Of a stretch of DNA of 64,000 nucleotides, positions 10,711 through 22,097 are shown one piece after another. Both the position numbers and the translations under genes were made by a program. The DNA comes from Opeltia flavorubescens (taxonomy: Eukaryota > Ascomycota > Lecanoromycetes > Teloschistales > Teloschistaceae), in assembly GCA_000442125.1 (NCBI GenBank), contig KE546965.1, positions 1,922,001 through 1,986,000 of the forward strand, written 5' to 3'. Each line of letters starts with the position of its first letter. Position 1 is the first letter of the stretch. The notes below the pieces were generated by a model. The model had not been told where the DNA came from, made no database searches, and saw only the letters and a list, made by a program, of their open reading frames with translations.

Positions 10711-11883
10711 TTACTCTGCTGGGAGCTTGCTCGACTGGTTTCGTGGCGGCCAATCGGGCGCTGGTGCGGAAAGGAGAGCACAAATGTCCTACTCCATTAG
10801 TTTATCAACGGTAGGGAATGATGTAAAAGACTTTACCTTCCGCCTTCTCCGGAAATCATCGTAAAGAGACACCCATATGTTCTTGTTCCTGCAATCCTCT
10901 GCTTTGCACTGTGGATGCTTTTCTGCGAGTAGGTTGTGAGGCCACATGATCCAAGGTTTGGGGAATGGCTCGTCGAGAAAATGTACTAGACTTGCTTCTT
11001 GATATATCCTTTCTGGGTCCCATGGCTCAAAAGAATTGCCAACAAAAGTCTGATGGTTCTCCAGGCGAAACTCATTACTCAAAAGACCATAGATCTGGTG
11101 AGGGAGGACCATGGCACTGTCACTGTAGTAGCGGTTCAAGATGTCAGAATCGGAGTCCCCAGCGTGTCGAAGGTCAGAGCGGGTAGCCGTCATCAGCCGC
11201 TCGAATTCGTCCTCGGAAGGTTGTAATAGGATGATTCTTGAAGATAGAACCTTCTTTTCCGGGAGAGTCCAGTGGGCTCTCATCATGGCGGCAGGAGTCT
11301 TCGGCAACAGGAAAAGCTCGTCGACGTGCTTAAGTACGGTGATATCAGAATCGAGATGCAGCACCCGCTCGTATCTGGACTGTCCCCATGCCATGAACTT
11401 GGTGAATTTAGCGTCCCATTCCTCGTCCTCTTGGCCCCTGTCGTAGGTAATGGGTATATCCACCGGGACTAGCTTGACCTTATACCAATCTCTTGCTTTG
11501 ACTAACAGCTGACTGTCTCTATCTGTCAGGCTTTCGATGCGGGTATCCCATTGGTCCGGATACAGGAGTACTCGATCCGCTTTGCTGCCGAGGCGATCTA
11601 GAGCCTCAAAAAGCATGACGGAGTTGCAGAGGTAGGCGGTGCTGGTGGCATATTGGAAATAGGCATAGCGAGCCCAGTCGATGTTTTTGTGGCGAAGCGA
11701 AGGGGCATGCTGTGGAGGTCGATGTGGAAGGAAAGATGTAGGCGAGTGGCCAGTGAACCAGAGGTAGCCGATTAGCAGAGCGAAGGCAAGGTAGAGGTAC
11801 CGTGAGCGCCGGGGGAGTACCGCTTTGCTATGTGTACGAACATCAGGCTTTTTTGGATACGGAGGTGGAGAAAACCTTGACAT
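10711..11883 (-). CDS. GT8-like glycosyltransferase, type II membrane protein
   Basis: A 374-residue protein from exons 11883-10837 and 10788-10711; a 48-bp intron (GTAAAG...GTAG) removes a short stray end and adds a Pro-rich tail. The N terminus is short, basic and cytosolic-like, followed by one membrane segment at about residues 29-46, as in Golgi glycosyltransferases. The lumenal part carries a DxD-type metal/nucleotide-sugar site, HLDSDITVL at about residues 176-184, preceded by a GQSRYERV stretch typical of family GT8 and of fungal Gnt1-like alpha-N-acetylglucosaminyltransferases. Later conserved elements are MMRAHW and the LVHFLDEPFPKPW segment. The likely role is adding a sugar to glycoproteins or cell-wall material in the Golgi. 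The exact donor and acceptor are not visible. No partner genes are nearby. Confidence 0.85.
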
Positions 11884-12512
11884 GAGTGTGATGAAGAAAG
11901 GTAAGGCTAGAACCAGCTAGCGACGTATTTGATCGGTGGGTCCATCTGCATTGTGGAAGATTGCAAAGCATTGGAACGACTTTCTGCTCGGAATAAAAAA
12001 GGGAGAGCTCCAGGCTGATGACGATCTGCAACGGGCCGAGAACGGCACGGGAGAAGTAAATTCCCCTTTAGGTTAGTGCCTTTGCTCCAGGATGAAGGTC
12101 TCATTTAAGCCAATGACAAGTCATGTTGGGCAGCGTAGATGTGGTGGGGAAGTCAATTTCTCTATGATGAATACCTCGTGTTTCTATTGCCGAGCGCAAC
12201 TTTCCTTTCGAGAGATTGTTTCTCCCGTCAATCCATAGAGTAGTCATCCGAGTCTCTCGAATTGGCCGTTCATCCCTACCAATTTTGGCCAACCATAGAT
12301 TCACCAGCAGTCTCCGAGTAATTCTATTGACAACACTTCAATTTTATGGTTTCAAGCTTTGCGTATACCAACTGTAACGCGCTCATGTGTAAATGAATCC
12401 GCTTTCTATAACCGGACCAAAATTGGCCATCAACCTTGTCCGATATCTTCGGCACAAGGAGGACCTGGACATTCTGTGTCGATGAAGAAAAGACGACTCA
12501 AAACCCATCATC
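11884..12512. other. Divergent promoter region between GT8 and CorA-like genes
   Basis: The two flanking genes point away from each other, so this 630-bp stretch likely holds both promoters. I see no TATA box or coding sequence. Confidence 0.5.
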
Positions 12513-14393
12513 ATGCCGGACATTTCTCCTGATCACGATCGGAGCCAAGGTATGCCAGCCAAAAGCTTTGAAAATGAAGAAGATGAGTATGAGCGCCACA
12601 ACATGGCAATGAGCTACATGGTCACTGTCATCCATTTCTTTGCAGCTGGAGGGCCTCGGTTCGACATCATAGATAGCAGATCCGGTGAAGAAGAGCTTGC
12701 GTATCTGCGAAAGGAACTTACCCGAGACAGCAGACGTCCAACGTGTCGTCTCTATATCACAGAAGATCTTCCTCGGGCAACACATGACCTTCTCGAGCGG
12801 ACGGCCGGCGTTGATCCTCGTTTGCTTGATGACCACAGAAAGAATGGACACGGGCCCGGTTTCGTTGGACGTGCCGATTTGGATATTGATAAAGCCCCGC
12901 AGTCGTCGACAACAAGTGTTACTATCCCATTCGACCTTCATGTTGGGTCGGAGTTTTTGCCAAGGACCGTTGGGAAGCAAGAAAATGACCTTATGGAGAA
13001 TGAGGTCGCTAGTATACTAAAATTCCACCAGCTTGTCAATTACCTCCAGTATGACTGGCTATCTCTGTCCATCAAGCCCCCTATACCCTCTCTCTTTTTC
13101 AATACCTACCGAAGGTTGTCTGTCCAGACAATAGCTGGCGAAACGCCAACAAGTAAGTAAGCCTTCAATCCCGTGATGGTACCATAAAACGGTATTGAAG
13201 GTACTCTAGTCGTCCTATTACTCTATCCTGCCCTGTGGAACCTCAAGAAATTTCAAGGCAGCAAGTATAAGTTCCACACATCCACCGATCTTTTGTTTTC
13301 TCGAAACCATATGCCAAAGACCGACGAGGCCCGGATCGTCGTCAACACTATCATTGCCTGTTTCGCGAAAGTTTCGTACCGCGCCATAAGGACGCGGAAG
13401 TTAGTGTGGACATTGATAGAGGAAGTAGGATATAATGGCATAAATCACCATGATATCAACAGTTGGATTTCGGATTGGATAGTCACGAATACGTACTCGG
13501 CATTTGAAGCTTCAGCGGACGCTAGTATTCGAAGTTGGCATTCCGTTAAGTCGCGCATCAAAACCTCACCGACTCGATATATCCATATCAAGAGACTGTG
13601 TGAACAGCTTCGAAAACTTACAGAAATGAAACTTCATTTGATGGACAAAGCATCTGCAGACCTTGGTATCAACGCAGATAGTGACGCCTCAGCTACCATC
13701 CACTTCAAAGACGAAGCCCAGTTCACCTACATTCTGCAGCAGTGGCGCCGTTCGCGACGATCATTACAGTGGGTTGTGAACGACATAGACTATATCATTC
13801 GTAGTAACGAGAGTCGCCTTCAAATCGACCTTGTGAACACCCAGATCGAGGAGAGTCGGAAAGCGATGCAGCAGGCCGAAGTGGTCAAAAGATTGACAGC
13901 GCTTGCATTTATTTTCATTCCAATAGGCACGGTTTGTTCGGCTTTCGGAATGAATGTACAAGAGTTGAGTCATAACCTGCCCTCTATCTGGGTGTTTGCT
14001 TCTGTGGCGATTGCGGTTGCGTTGATCTCGGTAATCTTCTCCACAGAGGTGGCCATCAACATGTTATGGGCTGTCTGTAGCGTGGTACATTCCTGGGCGG
14101 CTCTCTGGAGAGACTGGTGGCAGAATATCCATGACACCGCTTTCAACGAAGACGCAGCGTTCGCCCTGGGTGTTGCGAGCATCGGAGGAAACCTAGCCGG
14201 AGTGAAGCCTTGGCAAGAATCGGAGAAAACGCAGCCCATGAGAATGCGGACACTTCGAAGAGCTCTTGTTCGAGCAGTGGCATCCATGGTTTTGGCGCCT
14301 TTTCGTTTGACTGAAGCCATAACAGTACGACTTCAGCGTTTCGAGCAGCGCGGTAGAGCTTTCAAGAATGGAAATCGTATGGTGGCGCCTTGA
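12513..14393 (+). CDS. CorA-like divalent metal (Mg2+) transporter
   Basis: A 607-residue protein from exons 12513-13152 and 13210-14393, joined across a 57-bp intron (GTAAGT...CTAG). The long N-terminal part is soluble. A predicted long helix follows (QLRKLTEMKLHLMDKASADL) and then residues 435-500, which hold two membrane segments. The first ends in the signature GMN at about residues 460-462 (AFGMNVQEL), the selectivity filter of the CorA/Mrs2/Alr family; the second is SIWVFASVAIAVALISVIF. The loop after GMN is short, as expected. Fungal proteins of this length with a large soluble N terminus are usually annotated as Mg2+ or CorA-like transporters of the plasma membrane; the ion is not proven by sequence. 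The C-terminal 100 residues are basic and cytosolic. Confidence 0.88.
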
Positions 14394-15676
14394 TCAATAT
14401 ATTTTGATGTTGGTTCAAGCCTCGAAACGACTGCTACATGTACATGGGAGAGGATTCACTGGTCATACCTATGTCCTGCCGGATATTCTTACTTCAGGCT
14501 CTACGTCATCCAATGGACTCCAAGAACGATACCACTACTGTATCCAAAGATCGTGCCGAATTAGCACTCCAAGGTATTTCGACATGTGGTGATTACAAGG
14601 TGTTCTTGAATATCATCATTTAGAAGCCACAATGACAATGCAAAGGCGCAATTAAGCTTACCATGAGTACGTACACCTCCATCTCTTTCTCCATATCTTT
14701 CATAGCTCATTTCATATTGCAGGGTTTCTAGAAGTGGAAAAGGGATCCTTTTGGACGATCCACACCGGCAGTTTTATAGCGAGGGAAACCCAGTCTGAAT
14801 ACGGAGATTCGAGAAAACAACGCCAGGATCGTTACATACCATAAAGAACTCTACCAACGAAATTCAAACCTTAGCACGCTGCTCACAGCCACAAACACAA
14901 AACCATCTAATGGATTACCCCCCATATCCTTCGATCTCCATGGTAAAGTAGAGATGGAACATGGATATGCATATACGATCAATTGGAATGAATCAACTTG
15001 CAGCCAAATCAACGACACACTCTATTCAATGCAATTACCACCCCTGACACTCCAGAGTATCTTTTCAACCCTCCGATCTAGGCCGTTTCGAGACACGGAG
15101 CTCAAGATAATGAAACGGGATCGACAGCCCATCCGATATCAAAGCCTAAAAATAAACGTTCTTATCTCTCGCATCCCATCGATCCTTTCGCAAAGTCAAT
15201 CATCATTCATGTCACTAGATTGCAACAACGACCTAGAACCCACTTTTTAAGGACATATTATCTCTATTTCTTCTTCTATGGGCTTCATTCCCTACATACA
15301 GAATCTATATGGGGTGTGTACTATTTACGCACACACACAGCGCTAGGAATTTGATTGTATTTCGCAAAACCTTCTCATCTTAAAACCACGAATCGGCGGT
15401 AATAATCCAGGAAAATATAATTCGGTAAAAAGCGGTCAACGCAATCTCAATATATGACCCGAACCACGAAAGAGAGATAGATGAATGATATACAAAACCA
15501 TTACCGATGCTGGAGGGGTATATAATATGTACAACAGTAATGGTATATACAAACATCCCTTCCAGTCCCAAACACCCATATCAGCGGTAAGGGGCAACCA
15601 ACCATTGCCCACAACGCCACAATGCCCCCAATCCTCAATTCACTAGTCATCTTCATCTTCATCTTTACCATGACAA
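14394..15676 (+). other. Region with a possible unresolved multi-exon gene
   Basis: Several segments read like protein: a start MDSKNDTTTVSKDRAELALQ at about 14511, a segment with GILLDDPHRQFYSEGNP near 14740-14800, and an open frame from about 14850 to 15250 containing NSTCSQINDTLYSMQLPP-like text. Candidate introns (for example GTACGT...TTGCAG at about 14673-14732) join some of them, but two frames compete after 14800. I cannot give a firm model, so this is recorded as a hint. The remainder up to 15676 shows nothing. Confidence 0.3.
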
Positions 15677-17529
15677 TTACCTCCCCTCATTTCCTCCACC
15701 CCCAATTCTTTCCTCCCTCTCCCACTCCAAATCATGCCTAACCTGAATTTTCCCCATCGGCACCATATCCTCCTCACTCCCGTCCCCGCCACCATCCCCA
15801 TCCACCGTTCTCGTCACAGCAGAAATATTGTTATACCAGCTTTTCGGCCCACCCTTTTTCCCGCCCACGCCGCTACCACCGGCATAGATACCTCCATCGC
15901 TGCCAATTGCGTTGACGCGGGAGCCGGATTTGCGATGGCCTTGGCTGTCGGGAAGACGGTGAGAGCCGGTTGAGGGGCCACTGCGGTAGAACCGGGAGCG
16001 GATTTCGGTAGGGAAGGCGCGGGTGGCGAGGGGGCGCATGAGGGGAAGGCAGGCGGAGACGATGCCGATGGCAAGTTCGACGTCGATCCAGATGGCCGAA
16101 TTGATGATCGTATCTGTTTCGGACAGAAAATGGGTCAGCTAGGTGGTTGATGAAAGAATGGCAAAATGGAGGGGAAGGATATGGTGACTGACAGGATATA
16201 TCGTTATAATCCAACTCCGCCAGGAACGGTACACGCATGATACTCCCAATTACCGAGCTATAAAACAATCAGTAACGAAGAAAACATCCGATGGATGATC
16301 TGGAGGGAGCGAGCAGCCGGCAACTTACAAACTACCAAGAAGGAAGATGAAGGTGATAGCAATCTTTTTCCGTCTATGCATTTGCAAATTCCACAACCAA
16401 GGTATTGGTAAAATCAGAAGTGCGATATTGGTAAGGATGTCTGGTGGTAAGGTGACGTAAAAGCCGATATGCGTCGCGTTGACGCATTTGCATTCCGGAT
16501 TGGATTTATCCCAAAAGCACTCCACAGGGCGGCAGATAAGGAACTGGCTGACGACGAACGCGATGATCCACGCAATGCTGACCAAACCAATGGCGATACA
16601 CCACATGGTGAACTTGCGGACGGCAAAGATTCGGTGATAGAAGAAGAGGATGGAAAGTTTCAAGGCAAAGCAGCCAGCTCCGAAGAATAAAGTGCCAATG
16701 AAGAAACACTGAGGCGCGTCAGCTAGTCCTTAGAGAATGATATGCCACCCCCCCAGAAATGAGGAGCGCAAGTGATGATCAGAGAAAGATACCTTGCCGA
16801 AGGCCTTGACCTGGTCTGCGTCGAGCATGAGTATATGCTTGCCGCTTCCGTTGTGAATCGCTAATGGCTTAAGGTTAGCATGATGGAAGAAAGGTCTTTG
16901 CAACAAGGCAAAACTCACAGATGTACGAGGTGATGGCTAGGGCGTATTCCCAGGACTGCTCATGTCAACCTTTGGCCTCTATGCCAAATAATGAAGAGAC
17001 CTCATACCAGTGCGAAAAGCATTATCCAGTCGTCATATCCATAAGTCGAGCGAGCGATACTTCGAGCCAAGAAGCGCAAGATGACGGCCAAAGTGGAGAG
17101 AATGAGTAGAACAGTGACGGTTCCGAAATATTCTGGGCTGCGATCGTGTCCAAGCCAAGGTACGGCATCAACGCAGATCTCCCTGGTGTTGAGAATCGCC
17201 TCTGTTGATTTCATGTCAGACAAGATCTCTTGCGCAGTGTCTACCCAAAACAGGAAAATGATGAGAAACTTCGTGGTACAGTACCCTTTGCTTCCAGTGC
17301 ACTGCAGTTCCCCAGAGCAAGTACACCCTGAATCGTTACGAAAAACTTGCTGTTGGAGCATATGCATGCGAGATCTGGTCCACAGCCTGCTCCAGCGATA
17401 GCCAGATACGCTGGATACTATTTGAAGTTCAGCACCGTCTAGAATTGAATTGTGGAAGGAAAACCATACAGCGCATGCTGGTATCGTCGCCAGCTGCGGG
17501 ATTGCCAGCGACATGTCAGGAACGGCCAT
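15677..17529 (-). CDS. Pth11-like rhodopsin-domain receptor with CFEM-like N terminus
   Basis: A 470-residue protein from eight exons: 17529-17470, 17417-17285, 17240-17008, 16955-16919, 16860-16793, 16708-16329, 16257-16193 and 16113-15677, with seven introns of 44-84 bp that all keep phase. The N terminus has a reduced CFEM-like pattern (IPACA, GAGCG, ACICSN, LGNCS) with fewer cysteines than the usual eight. A fungal rhodopsin-like seven-helix region follows, with TVTVLLILSTLAVILRF, TYGYDDWIML, LKLSILFFYHRIF, CRPVECFWDK and ITFIFLLGSF. The C-terminal tail of about 120 residues is Gly/Ser-rich and cytosolic. Such proteins sit in the plasma membrane and sense surfaces or nutrients through G proteins. 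I see no signal peptide at the proposed start, so an extra 5' exon is possible. Confidence 0.88.
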
Positions 17530-19263
17530 ATTTCAAAGAAATATCGAAGATTTTAGACCACTAAGACAAGGGCGACAAAGGAAAAAAGCGAAGATGCGGG
17601 AAGTAACGACGATTTGGTATCAAAGCCTATTGACCTCGTCAAAATGAGGTTCATGCACGATGGTCATAGCGACATTACCAAGCAGGAGCTTTGACGACAT
17701 CAGTTGAGCATTTTGGAACAGATCTTCATGGCGCCCATGGAACGAGGTGATCATGGTATTTCTAGAATGGCCCTCAAGAATCGGATTCTCGGTCGTTTGG
17801 TGCCGGACCTGCGCACCTCCGTCAAGTGTTTGACCTTTCGTAGCGGCCGCGATAAGAGCATGAAATGGTGGCATCCTAAGAGCGATAGTAGGCCGCGCGA
17901 ACGCAAGGTTGTTGCGCGTGTTAAGGGTTCGAGCGCACTTAGATGCTAATATCGGAAGTAGGTGGGTCAACACGTGGGTCTCCTCCCGTATGCGAGGGAT
18001 GCCAGTCGAATTGCAGCGTTTCGGAGAATTCGAATGCAGGACATCTAATGTTGTGATTCGTGCGCATAGGTCTTGTGTATCCACTCATGTTACCCCAGGA
18101 TTTAGCGACCTGGTGTGGATCCATTTGCGTATGTTGGTCGTCAGGGTAATTTTGTCATTGGAGTAGCAGGAGAAGACTAGACCTTTAGAGGGCACGTCAT
18201 TCCCAGGATAAATGCAGGGGAACGCGGTCAAGGTCGCGTATGGTGAATGGTTAAATGGGATGTCCATGTGAACATAACTAGCTGTAGAACGGACGTTCAG
18301 CAGCAAGGCTCATCCATAGTTCAATCTCAATCCCACCATTAACGTTGACTGATGTAATGGCCAAACATGTTGCTTAAGTTGAGCCATTCCCGTGGACCAT
18401 CCGGGTGGCAAGCCCAAAAGTGCGACCAGAAGCCCAGATACCGGGGCTAGAAGGATGACGACGTCTACTTTCAGCATGCCATAATGAGGCCGGCGTTTGA
18501 GAACGACGATCTAATGGAGAAGACGGAGATGGACGGGATGAGAGTGGTTGGTTGTGAGCCCTATTCTAGCCTAGCAAGCGTGGCTATCACTAGCTGAAGT
18601 CATGTAAGGTACAGTAGGAAGTACCAAGTACTTGTACGAAGCACAATACTTTGGTTACAAGGTGGGACCGGACCTAAGAGAGTGCCAGAACTAGACAGCG
18701 CTAGTAACGACGGCCGTTGTCGCAAGTATATCGTTATTGTCGTTACGCCAGCTGTAGTGAAGTGTAGCTGGCCCTAAGGACGCATTGGTTCGAGCTTCGT
18801 GATGCCGTGTTTTCCGAGACTGGTCTTGACACTGTTTTTAGCTGATGATAGTGATGGATCTTGAAGTTTCAAAGGTCGAAGGCCATAGTGCTCCTATCAC
18901 GGATAAGGTAGGACCTTGACACTAGAGATGCTGTCCACAGGAAGAAGAAATCATTGAAATCTCATTTGCAAATTGACGATACAAGGTGTTCAGCTCAATT
19001 GTCATGAGGTAGAATATGCAAGTCATTATGGTGGCGATCCGTCAAGTCTACTGGGACGGGATCTTGAGGAAGTAAAATGCCAAGAACATCCCGTGTACTC
19101 TTAGCATTAGCCGGCCAGGATCGAGGAAACTCGTCACTAATGCTGTCAGGGCATAAACGTACTTTTACTTATCTACTTGTAGGAAGGAGCGACGTCAACA
19201 ATCGCAATCATGTCGCCTTGTGCCTGGCAAACCAAGCATTGCGCGAGACTATCGATTTCCCAG
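17530..19263. other. Large region with protein-like but interrupted minus-strand frames
   Basis: The minus strand has a 154-codon frame at 18084-17620, a 73-codon frame at 18306-18085, and a hydrophobic, signal-like start at about 18477. They look related in direction but do not join with good splice sites. A decayed host gene is possible; I cannot name a family. The part from about 18500 to 19263 shows nothing. Confidence 0.3.
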
Positions 19264-20500
19264 CTAGTCGTCCTCTGGGACACCAACCATCTTGCATGAA
19301 TCTGTCCAGACTTGCTTCGCAGCTTGCTCGTCATATGCGTGTGGCGAGTATCCAACCGATGTAGGTCCGCCATCTGGTGCTCCTGGCGGACTCTCAGCGC
19401 AATCTTCCAAGTACCTCCCACCTTTCCCTTCCCATTCTTGTGATAACGCTGCATATACACTTGTAGCAGCTCCTTGCGCCGGGCTCTTCCAGAACTTTCT
19501 TATCGCGGGATCCTCATCCCAGCCTGCCTTAACCGCATCGGACACATGTTCCTGCAAACCTGTCATGATGCCGCCCGGCATGACGCTCAACCCATGCAAA
19601 CCCTTATTTCCATATCTTCTCTCGATCTCATTGGCCATGTATATATTGGCAGTTTTGCTACTGCCATATGCAGCCCATGGCGAATAACCTCCATTTTCAA
19701 AATTGTAGTTACCAATCAGTACAGGGCCGGCGCGGTGTCCCGAGGACGAGAGGCAGACGACGCGAGAATTCATCTCTTGTGTCGAGGAAGCCAGTAAGGT
19801 GGGCTTGAGAAGCTCGAAGAGGAGGAAATGAGCCAGGTGATTGGTGCCGAATTGAGTCTCGAATCCATCAAGTGTCTTGACAACATTCGGCACCGCCATG
19901 ATGCCGGCGTTATTGATGAGGATATTGAGGGTCTTGGTTTTGGAAAGGACTTCCTTAGCGGCGTCGCGGACGCTTTCCAATGAGTTCAAATCCATCTTGA
20001 CTAATTCAACTTGTCCTGGTTTCAGGGTATCGCCTAAGGCAGCTTCACCCTTCTTTACGTCGCGCACCGTACAGAAGACTTTGGCACCTGTGAGAGCGAT
20101 CGCTCTGGCAGTGTCAATACCTGAAATCGGTCAGCAAGATGGTTCGAATCCAATGGCATCAACTGCGATTACCTATGCCTGAAGAACATCCGGTAATTAG
20201 CACCACTTTGTCTTGAAGCTTTCCCTCTAAACCCTCGTCTTTGACGATATCGTATGCTGTTGGGCGAGAATCGCCTGGCCCGGCCGGGCTCTCATGGGCT
20301 GCGGCATAGCGAGCTGACATAGCTGGCCTTGTCGAGAAAGATCTAGAGTGTGGAGCCTCGAAGCAGATACTGGGTGCAGGTGTTTGAGACTTCTGGACGT
20401 TCAGGTGTGGTGTAGAGCGGATGGTGGATGAAGTAGCTGGAAATACGAGGGACCGAAAGGTTGTTTGGGTGATTTTCACGGCTTGAAGATGGGCTCGCAT
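19264..20500 (-). CDS. Short-chain dehydrogenase/reductase, retinol-dehydrogenase-like
   Basis: A 394-residue protein from exons 20500-20173 and 20120-19264, with a 52-bp intron (GTAATC...TCAG). The Rossmann signature TGCSSGIG falls across the junction at about residues 103-110. NNAG follows at 179-182, a catalytic-type Ser near 235, and the YGSSK pair at Y251 and K255. This is the complete catalytic set of the classical SDR family, with NAD(P)H as cofactor. The first 60 residues are basic and Ser/Thr-rich (FRSLVFPATSS), a possible mitochondrial targeting signal; a second Met at residue 61 (MSARYAAAH) could be an alternative start. The tail resembles the retinol dehydrogenase/WWOX-type subgroup. 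The substrate is unknown, and no other metabolic genes stand beside it. Confidence 0.9.
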
Positions 20501-21257
20501 TTATACTGCAAACCGTGTCTTGCCAGAAGTAAGTTTCCTTAGAGTCGCGAATATTCGTCCGTCCCTCCATGTTGAACATGTCTTCGACGCAAATAGATCC
20601 CGGAAATGAGTGATTCTCCATTTAGAACTATCGGCATTGGCGGCGACGGCGGCCCGTATGCCTTGCCGATGACCGAGGGGACACCAATCGCTTCATGATC
20701 GACTTTCTCCTTTCTCCCGTTGGTCGTGGAGGGGTGGACAAACGCCTTGTCCGAGAGGTCCCTTAAGTCCATTTCGGACTCGTGGAGATAATCATGTCAA
20801 AAATTATGCGAATATCTTCGGACGAATCTATTCATCTACTTCAGGCTATCAATGCCGTAAAGCACGCGATCATGACTTGTTGCGCTTTGGACGTCAACCT
20901 GCATCCGGATTTGCGCGTGTCTCGAGTCGAGTGGCCATTAAAGCAAAGCACTTTACAAATATCTACGCAAAGTATCTCAAATTGTAAGGAATCTACCTCA
21001 GACATTAATCAAATTGTCAAGCTGTACCCTCTTGAAGGCGTGTTTTTAGGATCAAGGTTTTTCCATTTTGCCTATATTACAAGCTTTTTGTAATGCTCTC
21101 TGTCTTTTGGCTTATAAAAGCTGTTAGTTATAGTTGTCTTTGTTTTCGAAATTGCGGATTATTTCTGTGGATTGTAGCAGCCCATGCATGATCTCATCCG
21201 GAAGATCCTAACAAAGGTTGTCGCTCAGGAACCTCCATGGGTGAACGATTTGGTACC
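20501..21257. other. Intergenic region
   Basis: A 77-codon minus-strand frame at 20772-20539 looks weakly protein-like but has no motif. The TATAAAA at about 21112 on the plus strand has no gene after it. No call is made. Confidence 0.4.
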
Positions 21258-22097
21258 CTATGGGCCATGCCATGCGTCAGATCTTTCACACTGGTGAGGG
21301 AGACTAGACACGACGTACCGGACGAAACCAACAAAGGCCCAGATGTAGAAGGCTCCGACAAAGGCAACAGCCCATTCTAGTATCCCGCTAACCCTCAGAT
21401 GTTTTGTACATGTGCATACGAAAAAGCTGATGGATAGTACGACCTCGCAGAGAACGATGGCTAATTTAAGCAAACAGCTGTTTTCAGGAACAAGTGAGTG
21501 CAAACACTATTGGTACCATGAAGGTAGCTTACTACTTTCTCAATTCCTGGAACTCCGTAGATGACTTTATCTGCCTAGCATAAACCGCCTCGGTGCAACA
21601 TGCGCTGATGGCGATGCCCACAAAGGTAGCATTCAACAACGGTCCATGAACATTCGGATACCTCCCGATATCGAAAATGGTCATGCAAATTGCCGTCACA
21701 CTTGTGATTACACCGGCCACAAGCGCGATAATCGAAAGTACTCGTCTCGATGTCGTGTCCTGAATGCCGTACATACGCCGATCATACCGAACGTAGTGCG
21801 CAGTGAAGATGGTCCCGGCGTACGCAATAGCGGTAATCGTACCGCCGGTTACGAAGAGAGGTTTGAGACGACAAGCGCCGATATCAGAGATGAAGCTTCA
21901 CAGTTGAGTAAGTCGATCTCACCTGTATAATAATGATGACGAGACAATTACGCTACATATGGATTGTTTTGCGACGGATAGACCGGCAGTCCTTCAGCAA
22001 GCCAGTAAATGAGAAGAATTGCCAGTGTGAGGAACCAGGCAGTGCCTCCAAGCAGAGGAAGAATATAGAACTGATGAGATTGGAAATGTGCAGACAT
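21258..22097 (-). CDS. FRAG1/DRAM/SFK1-family membrane protein
   Basis: A 242-residue protein from exons 22097-21952, 21895-21533 and 21477-21258, with introns of 56 and 55 bp. The family features are visible in order: an N-terminal hydrophobic helix (FYILPLLGGTAWFLTLAILL), the diagnostic PYVAFISDIGA segment, GGTITAIAYAG, a helix LSIIALVAGVITSVTAICM, GPLLNATFVG, and two last helices (LAIVLCEVVLSISFFV and the AFVGAFYIWAFVGF region). Six membrane segments are expected. Yeast Sfk1 acts in plasma membrane lipid homeostasis with phosphatidylinositol 4-kinase, and animal DRAM proteins act in lysosomes and autophagy; which role applies here cannot be told. The start is the first ATG before the first helix. 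I see no linked genes. Confidence 0.85.

Noticed and set aside
12498-12980. 160-codon minus-strand frame over the metal transporter gene
   Set aside because: Antisense to a gene with the GMN signature; no motif of its own.
20141-20151. GGTTCGAATCC, an exact match to a tRNA B box
   Set aside because: It lies in the intron of the short-chain dehydrogenase gene. The flanks do not pair to an acceptor or T stem and no A box sits at the right distance.
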